Of a stretch of 64,000 bases of DNA, positions 16,369 to 25,388 are shown in pieces. The DNA comes from Proteiniclasticum sp. GTDB taxonomy: Bacteria > Bacillota > Clostridia > Clostridiales > Clostridiaceae. Numbering within the stretch: the stretch's first letter is position 1; every line of letters begins with the position of its first letter. A model generated the notes under the pieces. That model was not told where the DNA came from. It ran no database searches and saw only the letters and a list, made by a program, of their open reading frames with translations. Made by a program: the position numbers and the translations under genes. The stretch is from the NCBI RefSeq assembly GCF_003514505.1, contig NZ_DOPX01000028.1, positions 1 through 64,000 of the forward strand, given 5' to 3'.

Positions 16369-17700
16369 CTACTGCTTCTTCCCTTTGAGTTTTCCAGACA
16401 GCGCCACATACTCCAGAATTCTCTTCTTGTCACTGACCAAGGTCTCTTCCAGAACAATCTCCATGAGCTTCTGTGAGAGCTTATCCGCATCATGCCGTAC
16501 AGAAGATTCTCTTGGTTTTATAAAGTCTCCCTGGATCAGTTTGAAAGGCTCTTCTTTAAGGTTCTCATAATCAATCTCCACTTCAAACTGGTTCATTCGA
16601 TGATACTTTTCCCGAAGATGATCATTTCTGATCTTCATATCATTGGCAAAAACGTAGTCCAGCGGACCGATGTCCCCATGGGCATAGAGCGCTTTCAGAT
16701 GATCCGATACTTTAAAGCCATCTGTTTCACCAGGCTGAGTCATGACATTGGCGATGTAAATCTTCCTGCCTCTGCTTTCTTTAATGGCTTCAGGCACACC
16801 TTTCACCAGAAGGTTTGGAATAACAGAGGTGTATAGCGATCCTGGACCTAAAATAATGGCATCTGCCCGTAGAATTTCATTTTTCACATCTTCTAATGCC
16901 TCTGCATCCTCGGGCACAATATAGAGCCTTTGAATCCTCGCTCCTTCTTTGATACTCACATCTGGAATATGGGACTCTCCCACCACCAGCTGATTGTTAT
17001 CCAGCACCGCATGAATCTTCACATTATCCAAGGTCACAGGGAGCACCTTACCAGTGATGGCAAGGACGCTGGCCATCTTCTGCACTGCATCCTCAAAATT
17101 GTCTGATACTCCATCCATGGCCGCCAGAAAAAGATTACCGAAGCTTTGTCCTTTCAGCGTACCATCTTTAAAACGGTACTGCATAAGTTCCTCCATGAGA
17201 GGCTCTGTGTTGGCAAGGGCCACCAGACAGTTTCTGATGTCACCAGGCGGCAGGATGCCAAGATCCTCTCTGAGCGCGCCTGAGCCGCCGCCGTCATCGG
17301 CCACGGTCACCACGGCGGTAATATTATTGGTGTAGTTCTTGATCCCTTTCAATATGGTGGAAAGACCTGTTCCTCCACCAATGATGACCACTCTTGGTCC
17401 TTGGACCAGAAGCTTCTTGTCATGAATGAGACTTCCGATCTCCCTGGAGTCCATATTGAAATGAATGAGACCATCCTGCACAAGACTCATAAAGCTTTTG
17501 ATAAGCTCCGCAGTAGATACATACAAGGTGGAAGCTCCCAGTATCAGAAGATACACATAATAGACGCTATAGGCTTCTTCTCCAAAGCGTCTGAAAATAA
17601 GCTCTATGATCGCAAATATTAGGAGTCCTATGCCTACGATCCCCAGTCCAAACCATCTTTTCAACCCCACACCCATATTAAGCCAGTCTTTTATCTTCAT
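16369..17700 (-). CDS. yvcK: YvcK/gluconeogenesis-factor family protein, membrane-anchored form
   Basis: The 443-aa protein starts at ATG 17700, downstream of the promoter at 17738. Two N-terminal membrane helices come first (FGLGIVGIGLLIFAIIELIF, then VYYVYLLILGASTLYV). The CofD-like nucleotide-sugar-binding domain follows: VVIIGGGTGLSTILKGIK, TVADDGGGSGALREDLGILPPGDIRNCL, and ILGPGSLYTSVIPNLL. YvcK binds UDP-GlcNAc and supports cell-wall synthesis on gluconeogenic carbon. The membrane-anchored version is common in Clostridia, while Bacillus has the soluble one. An in-frame extension to 17940 lies upstream of the promoter and was not used. Confidence 0.92.
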   Translation of the reverse strand: MKIKDWLNMGVGLKRWFGLGIVGIGLLIFAIIELIFRRFGEEAYSVYYVYLLILGASTLYVSTAELIKSFMSLVQDGLIHFNMDSREIGSLIHDKKLLVQGPRVVIIGGGTGLSTILKGIKNYTNNITAVVTVADDGGGSGALREDLGILPPGDIRNCLVALANTEPLMEELMQYRFKDGTLKGQSFGNLFLAAMDGVSDNFEDAVQKMASVLAITGKVLPVTLDNVKIHAVLDNNQLVVGESHIPDVSIKEGARIQRLYIVPEDAEALEDVKNEILRADAIILGPGSLYTSVIPNLLVKGVPEAIKESRGRKIYIANVMTQPGETDGFKVSDHLKALYAHGDIGPLDYVFANDMKIRNDHLREKYHRMNQFEVEIDYENLKEEPFKLIQGDFIKPRESSVRHDADKLSQKLMEIVLEETLVSDKKRILEYVALSGKLKGKKQ

Positions 17701-17737
17701 AGTTATGCACCACAAATCCCTCATATTTATTACATAG

Positions 17738-17743
17738 ATTATA
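17738..17743 (-). promoter_or_regulatory. extended -10 promoter of yvcK
   Basis: TGG-TATAAT on the minus strand is an extended -10, 38 bp before the chosen ATG. No clear -35 was seen. It supports the 17700 start. Confidence 0.5.
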
Positions 17744-18018
17744 CCACAGCCGCTTGGATAGGGAACATATCGCCAGTACATAAGAAGTTCTTGCGGTAAA
17801 TTCCACGGAATCCCTGTTTCTCCTCTGGCTCCAAAGTCGATAAAACTCAAATCTCTGTATGGCATACGATGTTCGGGCAATGCTTTTCTTAGCTTAGCAC
17901 TGAACTTTACTTCGCATTTCCCTAGACAAAGTGCACCCATAAGGTCCCACTCAAATACATATGTGAAGAATCTCTTTTCTTATGCATCATGTGGAAGCTG
18001 CCACTTTTCCTCAAACTG

Positions 18019-18053
18019 AAAGGGGAGACTATGATAACATAGCCTCTCCCTTT
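18019..18053 (-). terminator. inverted repeat ending the sugar operon
   Basis: Arms of about 15 bases (AAAGGGGAGACTATG and its imperfect complement CATAGCCTCTCCCTTT) with a 4-base loop lie 54 bp after the phosphorylase stop. The T-run beyond is short. Confidence 0.6.
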
Positions 18054-18106
18054 AAAAATCAGGTTTTCACCAATTCAATATAGATGAACTACATCGTTCA
18101 TGCACA

Positions 18107-21100
18107 TTATCTTTTGCTTTTTACCTTCTCCCAGTTGATCTGTACGATGATTTTGTCAAATTTAGCTTCCCGTCTGAAGATACTGGATGAGATTTCTCTA
18201 TTGAGCTTAAGGCAGTTCTCAAAGGTGTATCTATCCCCATTCTCATAAAACACCGAGACAGCATCATGGTCTGTACATTCATATATCACAGGCACAGAAC
18301 ATAGGGTGAATCCGAGCTGGTTCTCCCTAATATCCAGCTTCCGTCCAGGCAGCATCCAATCCACAGGGCTCTTTATGAACTCCTCTTCCGATAAAAGAGT
18401 CGGTGCAAAGGAGATTTCCCCTTGCGATACAAAGACACCAAGCTCACTGAATCTTGTTATGATATCCTCCTTGACCTGTCCCGTCATGCCAGGCTGCTGG
18501 ACACCAGCAAAACTTGGTGTGTGGGAGTAGGCATCCGTTGGGAACGCGCCATATTTTACTGGTGATTTTGTCACGCCAATGCCTTCTTTTAAATCTCTGA
18601 AGTGCTTTTTCAGCTGATCCGCCTCATCCGCAGCTCCCCTAAGAACCGCATGGTCGTGATTTTCCTTCGCAGCCAGCACCAGTTTTGAAACCATATGCCA
18701 GTAAATGCTTCCTAGACCCTCATACTTGAAGAAGGTCCCCGATCGGCCGGTAAAGGCATGGTGATCAAACAAGTTGCTGAATATCTCACCCACAGCCTGA
18801 ATATCCTTATGCTCATAGGCATCAGTTTTTCTTAAAGCATCCATGATTTCCTTGGCATTTCGGAATTGTCCATTAAACCGGTACTGACCATTGACATCCT
18901 TTTCCACAAATTTCCGGGAACCCATCTCAAGTTCCTTCTTCAAAATCAGAGAGGATTCCACCGCTTCCGCTGGAATGATGTTTTTCTCCAAAAACTTCGG
19001 CAAATCCCTTTCAGGATACAGCATATAGCTGTTCTGGTCTTCACGGTAAATTTTACTGTTTCTGAGAGCTTCCAGCACGTTCAGCGCTTCATCCTCGCTT
19101 AAGGCTCCGGAGCTTAGCACCGCCACCTGGCCTTCAAGCATCTCATATAAATGAGATAGCGTGCAGGTATGTCCAGAGAACTTCAGCAGATTATAGGAAT
19201 GATAGAGTCCATCTTCTCTTCTGTTTTCTTTGATGGTCGTGATCAGATGCCGTTCTGCCGTATTCAAAAATCTTCTGACATCCAGATAATCAAGTTGAAT
19301 CTTTTCACCTGTAAAACCATTCTCATAAATCGCTTGGCGGTAGGATTCTCCAATCTTACCAAGTTTCTTGACCATCTCAAACCGCTCTTCTTCCGTGAGC
19401 CCTCTCTCCAGAGCTTCCTCACTTTCTGAAAGCACCTTCAGCATCTGATCGAACATGGCTTTCACTTCAGAGGATACATCTACAGTTCCAGATACCTCAT
19501 CCATCAGCCGCTCCATAAAGCTCAAGTACCTGTAGAGATAGTATAACGTAACCATAGATACGCCATTTCCAACCAAAGCATTGTTGGCATCATTCCATTC
19601 CGGACGCTGTGTGTTCATCCATATACCCCCTCCTGGGATATAGTTTGACATCTTAGAAAGCATCACCACAAGGAGTTTTTCCATCAGGTTCACATGATAA
19701 ATCTCTTCTCCTCTAAAATGCAATTTGCCGTCAGCACCACAGTTCTCCACTCTTTGTTCGATGAGTCCCGCGCATTCTTCATCATAGACGATGGTATCTT
19801 TCGAATTTTCGATCAGGCCGTCTATTCCTTTGATTCTATAAGGTACATTGGCATAGACAAAGCTTTCTTTTGAGAGCATTTCACCCAATTTCTTTGGATG
19901 GTAGTTTCTTGACATCTCCAGGATCTTTAAAAGATAGATCACTTGATGATCTCCCCAGTAACCGATATTAGACCAGGGATCAGAAGGATCCGGTTCTTCC
20001 CAGTCAATTCCATCCTTCGTGATTCGGTACGGATTGTATCCGTCCGGTGTAGATGCATTCACGAACTTGGAAATGATGCTTTCAATATATTCTGGGAAGG
20101 AAATAGAAAGGGCTTCCCAGTTCTGGAAAATATCTCTCCAGTTGCCTTCAAAATTCAGATTCTGTTCCCCATTTTCACCATTGATCTTGATGTTGAATTT
20201 ATTCCATGGACGGCTGGGATCTCCATGACGTCTGGAATAGGTCAGAGGCAGATATTCAAGAACCAACCGCTCATAATCAGGGTCTCCAGTCTTCTCCACC
20301 ATAGCGAGCAGATCCAAATAACTGATCTCCCCAGGCAAGTTCTCCAGCTCTTCCTTGTATTTCGCCATAATAGAACTGTTCCATTTTCCAATGAAGGCAA
20401 TGAGGTCCTTCGTGGTAATCCTATACCCATCCGCATAAATCCCACCACGCATGATGTTATAAAGCGTATTCGAAAAATGTCTGTACCCGGCCAACCGATC
20501 TTCTGTGAATTGGAACCCATCTGCATCAAAGACCAGTTTTTTGAGCTTTTCGTCACCTCTTACAAGATCCTCTTCCAAGGAAGTCAGTATGCTGTCTCCA
20601 TCCGCAATCTCTTTCATCAGGGATTCCACATCTGATGCGCTCTGCTTCAGCTCTGAAACAATCACCCACTTCTTTATGTCAGAAGGTTCAAGCATCAGTT
20701 CAGCGGAGACATAAAACGCTCCTCGTTGTCCTTTGATATCATGCTCAGTGGACACTTCAAGACCCTTTGCGAAATTTCTGATCTGCTTTTCGGAGAGAAG
20801 ATACCTGGCATCCCCCAAGCCCTTTGTCCAAACCGTTGTCGCTTTCAGTGATTCACTGGGTTCTGGCTGGTCCGAAATGATGGAGCTCAGTGTAAAAATC
20901 CCAAGCGCAGCGCTTTCTATCAGTTCATTTCTTTTGTATCCATCAATGAGCGTACTTCGGCTTGTCTGGGTTAGTGCATCGACCCCATAAGGGAGGATGT
21001 TCCGAATCCCGTCCAGCACAGAAATCTCTACAGTTTTGCCGCAGCTGCTGACAATCTCTGACTCTTTGACCACCCCATAACGGCTGCTCATTTTCCAGGA

Positions 21101-21547
21101 GTATCGGTAGGTCAGGTTGAGATCAAGATTCTCTTCCTCGAATACTATTTTGTTCCCCATGGTGTTCTTGTATAGATTTCTCTGGATTTTATATAAATCC
21201 GCATTATGGTTCGTAAAAGGTTTCCAGAAAACCCTCCGGTCTCCCAAGGAAACGATCAATGCGGTATCTGGTCCTGTGGTTTCTATGCTGTCATGGACTT
21301 TATCGTCGGTGACGTAGGGAAACAGAGCATTATCCGCATTTTCTCTTCCCGCCGTAAGACCACCGGTACTGGACACAAACATCCAGAAATCCCCATCATT
21401 GACAATGGTCATGAAAAATGGAGGCATCTCATGAAAATCACTGATTCTGAAAAATGTTTCACCGTTCATTTCCACTGTTTTCAAAGAAACTTCCGGTGAA
21501 TCTCCTTGTAAAATACAATCCCCGATATATAAACTCTTATCTCTCAT
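18107..21547 (-). CDS. clan GH-Q phosphorylase-like protein, 1146 aa
   Basis: The large cytoplasmic protein has no signal peptide. N-terminal beta-sandwich sequence runs to about residue 330. An (alpha/alpha)6 barrel follows, with SRRHGDPSRPWNKF (438-451), GNWRDIFQNWEA, GYWGDHQVIYLL, and QRPEWNDANNALVG, whose Asp653 corresponds to the catalytic acid of GH94-type phosphorylases (WNDG in cellobiose phosphorylase). Its length suits the GH149/GH161 beta-1,3-glucan phosphorylases or an unclassified relative better than GH94 (about 800 aa). It likely splits a beta-glucoside with phosphate to give glucose 1-phosphate. It is last in the ABC-transporter operon, 23 bp after the MalG-type permease. Substrate is inferred. 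Confidence 0.72.
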   Translation of the reverse strand: MRDKSLYIGDCILQGDSPEVSLKTVEMNGETFFRISDFHEMPPFFMTIVNDGDFWMFVSSTGGLTAGRENADNALFPYVTDDKVHDSIETTGPDTALIVSLGDRRVFWKPFTNHNADLYKIQRNLYKNTMGNKIVFEEENLDLNLTYRYSWKMSSRYGVVKESEIVSSCGKTVEISVLDGIRNILPYGVDALTQTSRSTLIDGYKRNELIESAALGIFTLSSIISDQPEPSESLKATTVWTKGLGDARYLLSEKQIRNFAKGLEVSTEHDIKGQRGAFYVSAELMLEPSDIKKWVIVSELKQSASDVESLMKEIADGDSILTSLEEDLVRGDEKLKKLVFDADGFQFTEDRLAGYRHFSNTLYNIMRGGIYADGYRITTKDLIAFIGKWNSSIMAKYKEELENLPGEISYLDLLAMVEKTGDPDYERLVLEYLPLTYSRRHGDPSRPWNKFNIKINGENGEQNLNFEGNWRDIFQNWEALSISFPEYIESIISKFVNASTPDGYNPYRITKDGIDWEEPDPSDPWSNIGYWGDHQVIYLLKILEMSRNYHPKKLGEMLSKESFVYANVPYRIKGIDGLIENSKDTIVYDEECAGLIEQRVENCGADGKLHFRGEEIYHVNLMEKLLVVMLSKMSNYIPGGGIWMNTQRPEWNDANNALVGNGVSMVTLYYLYRYLSFMERLMDEVSGTVDVSSEVKAMFDQMLKVLSESEEALERGLTEEERFEMVKKLGKIGESYRQAIYENGFTGEKIQLDYLDVRRFLNTAERHLITTIKENRREDGLYHSYNLLKFSGHTCTLSHLYEMLEGQVAVLSSGALSEDEALNVLEALRNSKIYREDQNSYMLYPERDLPKFLEKNIIPAEAVESSLILKKELEMGSRKFVEKDVNGQYRFNGQFRNAKEIMDALRKTDAYEHKDIQAVGEIFSNLFDHHAFTGRSGTFFKYEGLGSIYWHMVSKLVLAAKENHDHAVLRGAADEADQLKKHFRDLKEGIGVTKSPVKYGAFPTDAYSHTPSFAGVQQPGMTGQVKEDIITRFSELGVFVSQGEISFAPTLLSEEEFIKSPVDWMLPGRKLDIRENQLGFTLCSVPVIYECTDHDAVSVFYENGDRYTFENCLKLNREISSSIFRREAKFDKIIVQINWEKVKSKR

Positions 21548-21570
21548 CTTACTATCCTTTCATCCTATGG

Positions 21571-22479
21571 TTAGCCTTTTACTGCACCTGCTGAGATATT
21601 TTCAATCAGATATTTCGAGGCGAAAATAAACACAATAACAATTGGTACAATCGAGATGGCAAATCCCAGATAAATTGCTCCCTGATTCTGATACCAGATC
21701 CGAAGCGCTTTCAGCGAGGAAATAACCATGGGCAGTGTTTCATTTTCCTTGGAACTTAAAATCACTCGCGCACTGAGATAATTGTTCCAAGATCCGATGA
21801 AGGTGAAGATGGACATGGTTGCAACTCCTGGTGCCATAAGAGGCAGTGCGATCCTATGGAAGATGTACATCTCTCCTGCGCCGTCTATTCTCGCAGCCTC
21901 TATGATCTCTCTTCCTAAAGATGAGCTGATATAGGCTCTGAGGAAAAATACCGTGCCGATAGAGGCAATGGACGGTATGATCAGTGCAAGATGATTGTCC
22001 ATGAGACCAATCTGTGTCATGAGTCTGACATACCCTAGAAATGCCAGTTGGCTGGGAACCATCATGAAAATCAGAATCAGCCCAAACAGAACATTTTTCC
22101 CTCTAAAATTATAGATATGGAACCCGTATGCTGTCAGAGCGGAAAAATAAGCTGAAAGAACCGTAACGGACACGGCTATTTTCAGAGAGTTTCTGAAACC
22201 ACGCATCACATCAACGTTCTCCACGAGAATTTTATAGTTTTCCATTAAACTTTTTCCAGGTATCAACGTGATTCCCTGAGTCGAAATAGACATGCCGTCT
22301 CGGGTGGCATTGATGAGCACTATCCAGAAGGGTATCACTGCAATAACCACCAAAAACGCCAGAAAAAGATAGATCAGCGTATATACCGTCACTTTTCTGA
22401 TTTTATTTCTTCGAATTTCTCTCCGTCTTTCCTCTTCGGTCTGTGGAGCGCTGCGCTCTACGATTCTATTGCCTTTCAA
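21571..22479 (-). CDS. sugar ABC transporter permease, MalG type
   Basis: The product is about 302 aa with six predicted membrane helices. The EAA loop that docks the ATPase reads EAARIDGAGEMYIFHRIALP. The start is probably TTG 22479, eight bases after AAAGGTGG; GTG 22491 is the alternative. It overlaps the 3' end of the partner permease, so the two are translationally coupled. It belongs to the CUT1 oligosaccharide family by sequence and context. Confidence 0.87.
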   Translation of the reverse strand: MKGNRIVERSAPQTEEERRREIRRNKIRKVTVYTLIYLFLAFLVVIAVIPFWIVLINATRDGMSISTQGITLIPGKSLMENYKILVENVDVMRGFRNSLKIAVSVTVLSAYFSALTAYGFHIYNFRGKNVLFGLILIFMMVPSQLAFLGYVRLMTQIGLMDNHLALIIPSIASIGTVFFLRAYISSSLGREIIEAARIDGAGEMYIFHRIALPLMAPGVATMSIFTFIGSWNNYLSARVILSSKENETLPMVISSLKALRIWYQNQGAIYLGFAISIVPIVIVFIFASKYLIENISAGAVKG

Positions 22480-23437
22480 GAGAATCACCACCTTTCATCA
22501 TCAGTGCCTGCTTCTTTCTCAACTTCTTCTCTTTATGGTTCATAAAAAACTCTTTAATTTCTCGTCTATTTGTTGCGATGGTAAAAACAGCGGTAAAGAC
22601 CATAATGAGTAAAAATAAAACAAAGGAAAGGGCGGATGCATAACCGTAGTTTCGATAAACAAAAGCCATGTTATAGATGTATACAATCATTGTGTTCAGA
22701 CTGCCTTCCGGGAAACCTTTGCCGTCGGTAATGAGAAACGGTATGTCAAAAAGCTGAAGACCACCAATAAGCCCTGTCACCATGACATACATCAGGATGG
22801 GTTTAATAGAGGGTATGGTGATGTTTTTCATGATCTGAAGTCTGGTGGCACCGTCAATTCTTGCAGCTTCAAATGTTTCTTTACTTACTGCCTGCACAGA
22901 AGCCATGAACAGAATAAACGAGTTGCCAAACCACATCCAAGTCTGAATACCTGAAACACTCATCTGAGCCAGAATAGGCTTTGTAAGCCAACCAATGGCT
23001 TGATCGATCCATCCGATGTTAAAGAGAACCTGATTCACCACTCCATAATCCCGATCTAGAAGTTTAAAGAAAATCAACGCTATGGTCGCAGAAGCGATGA
23101 GATTCGGCAGATAAAACACCACGCGGAAGAATCCCAGCCCTTTGACTTTGTATTTGATGTCTGAAAAAATCATCACCAGCAGAAATGCCAAAAAGATCTG
23201 GAAAAATATGTTCACAGCCCAGATTCTGATGGTATTGAAGAACGCATCCACCACATTGGGATCATTGAAAACCAGCTTGAAATTCTCCGCTCCAATAAAC
23301 ACTTGTGGTCCATAGCCCTTATATCTGGTCATAGAAAGATAGAGTGTAAACAGAATCGGATATACATTAAATAATGCAAACACCAGGAAAAATGGTGTGA
23401 TGAAAAAATATCCTTTCCTTTCCTTTGTTTTTCTCAT
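22466..23437 (-). CDS. sugar ABC transporter permease, MalF type
   Basis: The product is 323 aa from ATG 23437, placed right behind GGAGGTAAAA. Membrane helices begin with YFFITPFFLVFALFNVYPIL. The EAA motif is EAARIDGATRLQIMKNITIP. With the binding protein and MalG-type permease it forms a CUT1 importer for oligosaccharides. The operon has no ATPase gene, so a shared MsmK-type ATPase elsewhere is expected. Confidence 0.88.
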   Translation of the reverse strand: MRKTKERKGYFFITPFFLVFALFNVYPILFTLYLSMTRYKGYGPQVFIGAENFKLVFNDPNVVDAFFNTIRIWAVNIFFQIFLAFLLVMIFSDIKYKVKGLGFFRVVFYLPNLIASATIALIFFKLLDRDYGVVNQVLFNIGWIDQAIGWLTKPILAQMSVSGIQTWMWFGNSFILFMASVQAVSKETFEAARIDGATRLQIMKNITIPSIKPILMYVMVTGLIGGLQLFDIPFLITDGKGFPEGSLNTMIVYIYNMAFVYRNYGYASALSFVLFLLIMVFTAVFTIATNRREIKEFFMNHKEKKLRKKQALMMKGGDSLERQ

Positions 23438-23491
23438 TTTTACCTCCATATGCAAAAGTAGACATTACGTCTACTTCTGCATAGTTTTTGT

Positions 23492-25030
23492 TTATTCAGT
23501 TGGCAGTCCATCCACATAGATTTCAGGATATGTTACCTTCACATCATTGTAGAATGCAGTCAGCACATCCGCTACGGAAGCATAACCTGCAGAACCCTGC
23601 TTGTAATTTGTGATATGGATGCCTAGAAGATCATTTAGTCCTCTGTCATACACAGTAACGTTGGATAGATCAATCTTGGAAGCTTCTTCACTGAACACCT
23701 CCAGGTGATTCATGCCGCCTAGGGATTCTCTTCCAGCATAGTCAGCGATGACTGGTGCCATAACAGATTCAACAGAATACATGTCTCCGTCAGCCGCCTG
23801 TCTCTCTGCAAGTCTTTCCTTGTCAAACAGCATGGACTTCAGGAATGCAAATGCTGCTTCTGGATTCTTTGAGTCTGCGTTAACTCCAAGATAAGTTCCA
23901 CCCCAGAAATAAGAGTTAGGACCTGAAGCCATACCCCAGTTGCCTTTAAACGCTGCCTTTTCATACTCGTCTTTCTTTGCCTGGTCAGCGTCCTCTGCTG
24001 GCTTAGGCAGTGTGTTGCCACTGGCATCCACTTTTTCCATGTTTGGTTCGATAATATACTTTAGACCCCATGTTGGCATGGAGTATGCCATAACCTGCCA
24101 GCTCTTTCCTTCTGCATCTGTCAGATCCTTATCCATGGCATCAAACCAAGGACCACTCCACTCAGCTGCATTGGCTGTCAAGGAATCACTGATGGTCTCT
24201 CCATACATACCCTTAACCAGATTGATGTAAGGAATCTGCTCTTTGATTTTCGCAGGATTCAGCTTTCCATCTTCTCCAATCCACTTAGCAGGATCATTGG
24301 TTCCTGCTGCAAAGTGTCTTACAGCCTGATCATCTGGGAATAAACGCCAGTTTGGATTGAACTCCTTCACTTCCACCTGAGCCTGTAGCATGTTGTCAAT
24401 GGTATTGAACTTGTTTTCGTTCATCCAGTTTGTGACAGCAGCGTTATAATCATCTGTACCCTCAGCTGGGAAGCCTGGTTCTGTTCCCCAAACTTCAGCA
24501 GCCATATCTGTCTTGAAGAAAATAGCGCCTGGTGTTACCTGCCATGATAATGCGGCAAGCTTTCCGGTTGCAGGATCAATTCCAGACTGCCAGATGTATT
24601 CAGCATAATCCGCTTTTTCAGCAGCCAGATCCACATCTTTATCGTTCTCCATCATGGTTTCAATATCCGCATAGTATCCAGCTTCAATAAACTGCTTGAT
24701 ATGATCGAGCTCGCCTGTAAAAACGTCTGGTCCATTTCCGGAGGACAGAGCTGGTAAAATCTTATCCATGTAACCATCCTGAATGGATACAGCTACAAAT
24801 TCTACTTCCATTCCAGCAAACGGCTTTCCGTCTGCAGTATACAGCTCCTTAAAGTTATCAATATCACCAGCGGTCTGAAGTTCATCTGTAAAAGACCAGA
24901 TTACCAACTTCTCATTGGAATAGTCCTTATTTGGATCAACCTCCACAGAAGGTGCATCCTCTTTCTTGCCACAGGCAGAAAGAACAACCATAGACGCCAG
25001 TAAGAATGAAAGAATTTTTTTGATATTCAT
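23492..25030 (-). CDS. sugar-binding lipoprotein of the ABC importer
   Basis: The product is 512 aa. The signal sequence MNIKKILSFLLASMVVLSAC ends in a lipobox (LSAC, lipidated Cys20), so it is anchored on the outer face of the membrane. The mature part is a family-1 solute-binding fold (KLVIWSFTDEL, DVFTGELDHIKQFIEAGYYAD). AAGGGG precedes the ATG. It has its own promoter with a LacI-type operator at 25084-25112. It should set the specificity of the importer; the genes around it suggest gluco-oligosaccharides. Its codon and base usage look like its neighbours. Confidence 0.88.
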   Translation of the reverse strand: MNIKKILSFLLASMVVLSACGKKEDAPSVEVDPNKDYSNEKLVIWSFTDELQTAGDIDNFKELYTADGKPFAGMEVEFVAVSIQDGYMDKILPALSSGNGPDVFTGELDHIKQFIEAGYYADIETMMENDKDVDLAAEKADYAEYIWQSGIDPATGKLAALSWQVTPGAIFFKTDMAAEVWGTEPGFPAEGTDDYNAAVTNWMNENKFNTIDNMLQAQVEVKEFNPNWRLFPDDQAVRHFAAGTNDPAKWIGEDGKLNPAKIKEQIPYINLVKGMYGETISDSLTANAAEWSGPWFDAMDKDLTDAEGKSWQVMAYSMPTWGLKYIIEPNMEKVDASGNTLPKPAEDADQAKKDEYEKAAFKGNWGMASGPNSYFWGGTYLGVNADSKNPEAAFAFLKSMLFDKERLAERQAADGDMYSVESVMAPVIADYAGRESLGGMNHLEVFSEEASKIDLSNVTVYDRGLNDLLGIHITNYKQGSAGYASVADVLTAFYNDVKVTYPEIYVDGLPTE

Positions 25031-25083
25031 CCGATTAACCCCTTTTTAAAGTTTTTTCAACACACAGTAATGTCGTACCCATA

Positions 25084-25112
25084 ATATAACACAATCACGA
25101 AAGCGGTTTCAA
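25084..25112 (-). promoter_or_regulatory. promoter of the importer operon with LacI-type operator
   Basis: On the minus strand, -35 TTGAAA (25107-25112) and -10 TTATAT (25084-25089) are 17 bp apart. A palindrome-like GAAAGCGGTTTC (25099-25110) covers the -35 and spacer, where a repressor would block polymerase. It resembles the operator at 29928-29951 and the site at 25375-25386. Confidence 0.65.
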
Positions 25113-25374
25113 TGCTTTTTCGAAAGATTTTTTAAAAAATGAAAACCTTTTTATCTTTATTGAACCACCACTCATCGAAGATGCCATTTTGCTCTCCATC
25201 ATTAAAAAAGATTGATTTAATCTTCTAACACATTGATATTCAATGACTTTCGACTTTTCAGCAGATAACAGCCGTTCAGAAAAGTCATCCTGATCAGAAT
25301 AAAATGATCTAGAACCCCAGTCATAACCCACATGAAGAAAACGGACTGTTTCAGCGCTTAATCCCGCAATTTTC

Positions 25375-25386
25375 GAAACCGCTTTC
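25375..25386. promoter_or_regulatory. second LacI-type half-palindrome downstream of the GH30 gene
   Basis: GAAACCGCTTTC is the same motif as at 25099-25110 in opposite orientation, 265-288 bp away. The pair flanks the 25031-25388 intergenic stretch, which holds no convincing gene. It could be an auxiliary operator for DNA looping at the importer promoter. Confidence 0.45.
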
Positions 25387-25388
25387 CT

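Noticed and set aside
17701..17940. N-terminal 80-codon extension of YvcK
   Set aside because: A good extended -10 (17738-17743) lies inside it, and relatives start at the membrane helices, so the start was set at 17700.
25095..25331. 78-codon minus-strand ORF in the gap between GH30 and the binding protein
   Set aside because: It has no ribosome site and overlaps the importer promoter and operator; composition is not protein-like.
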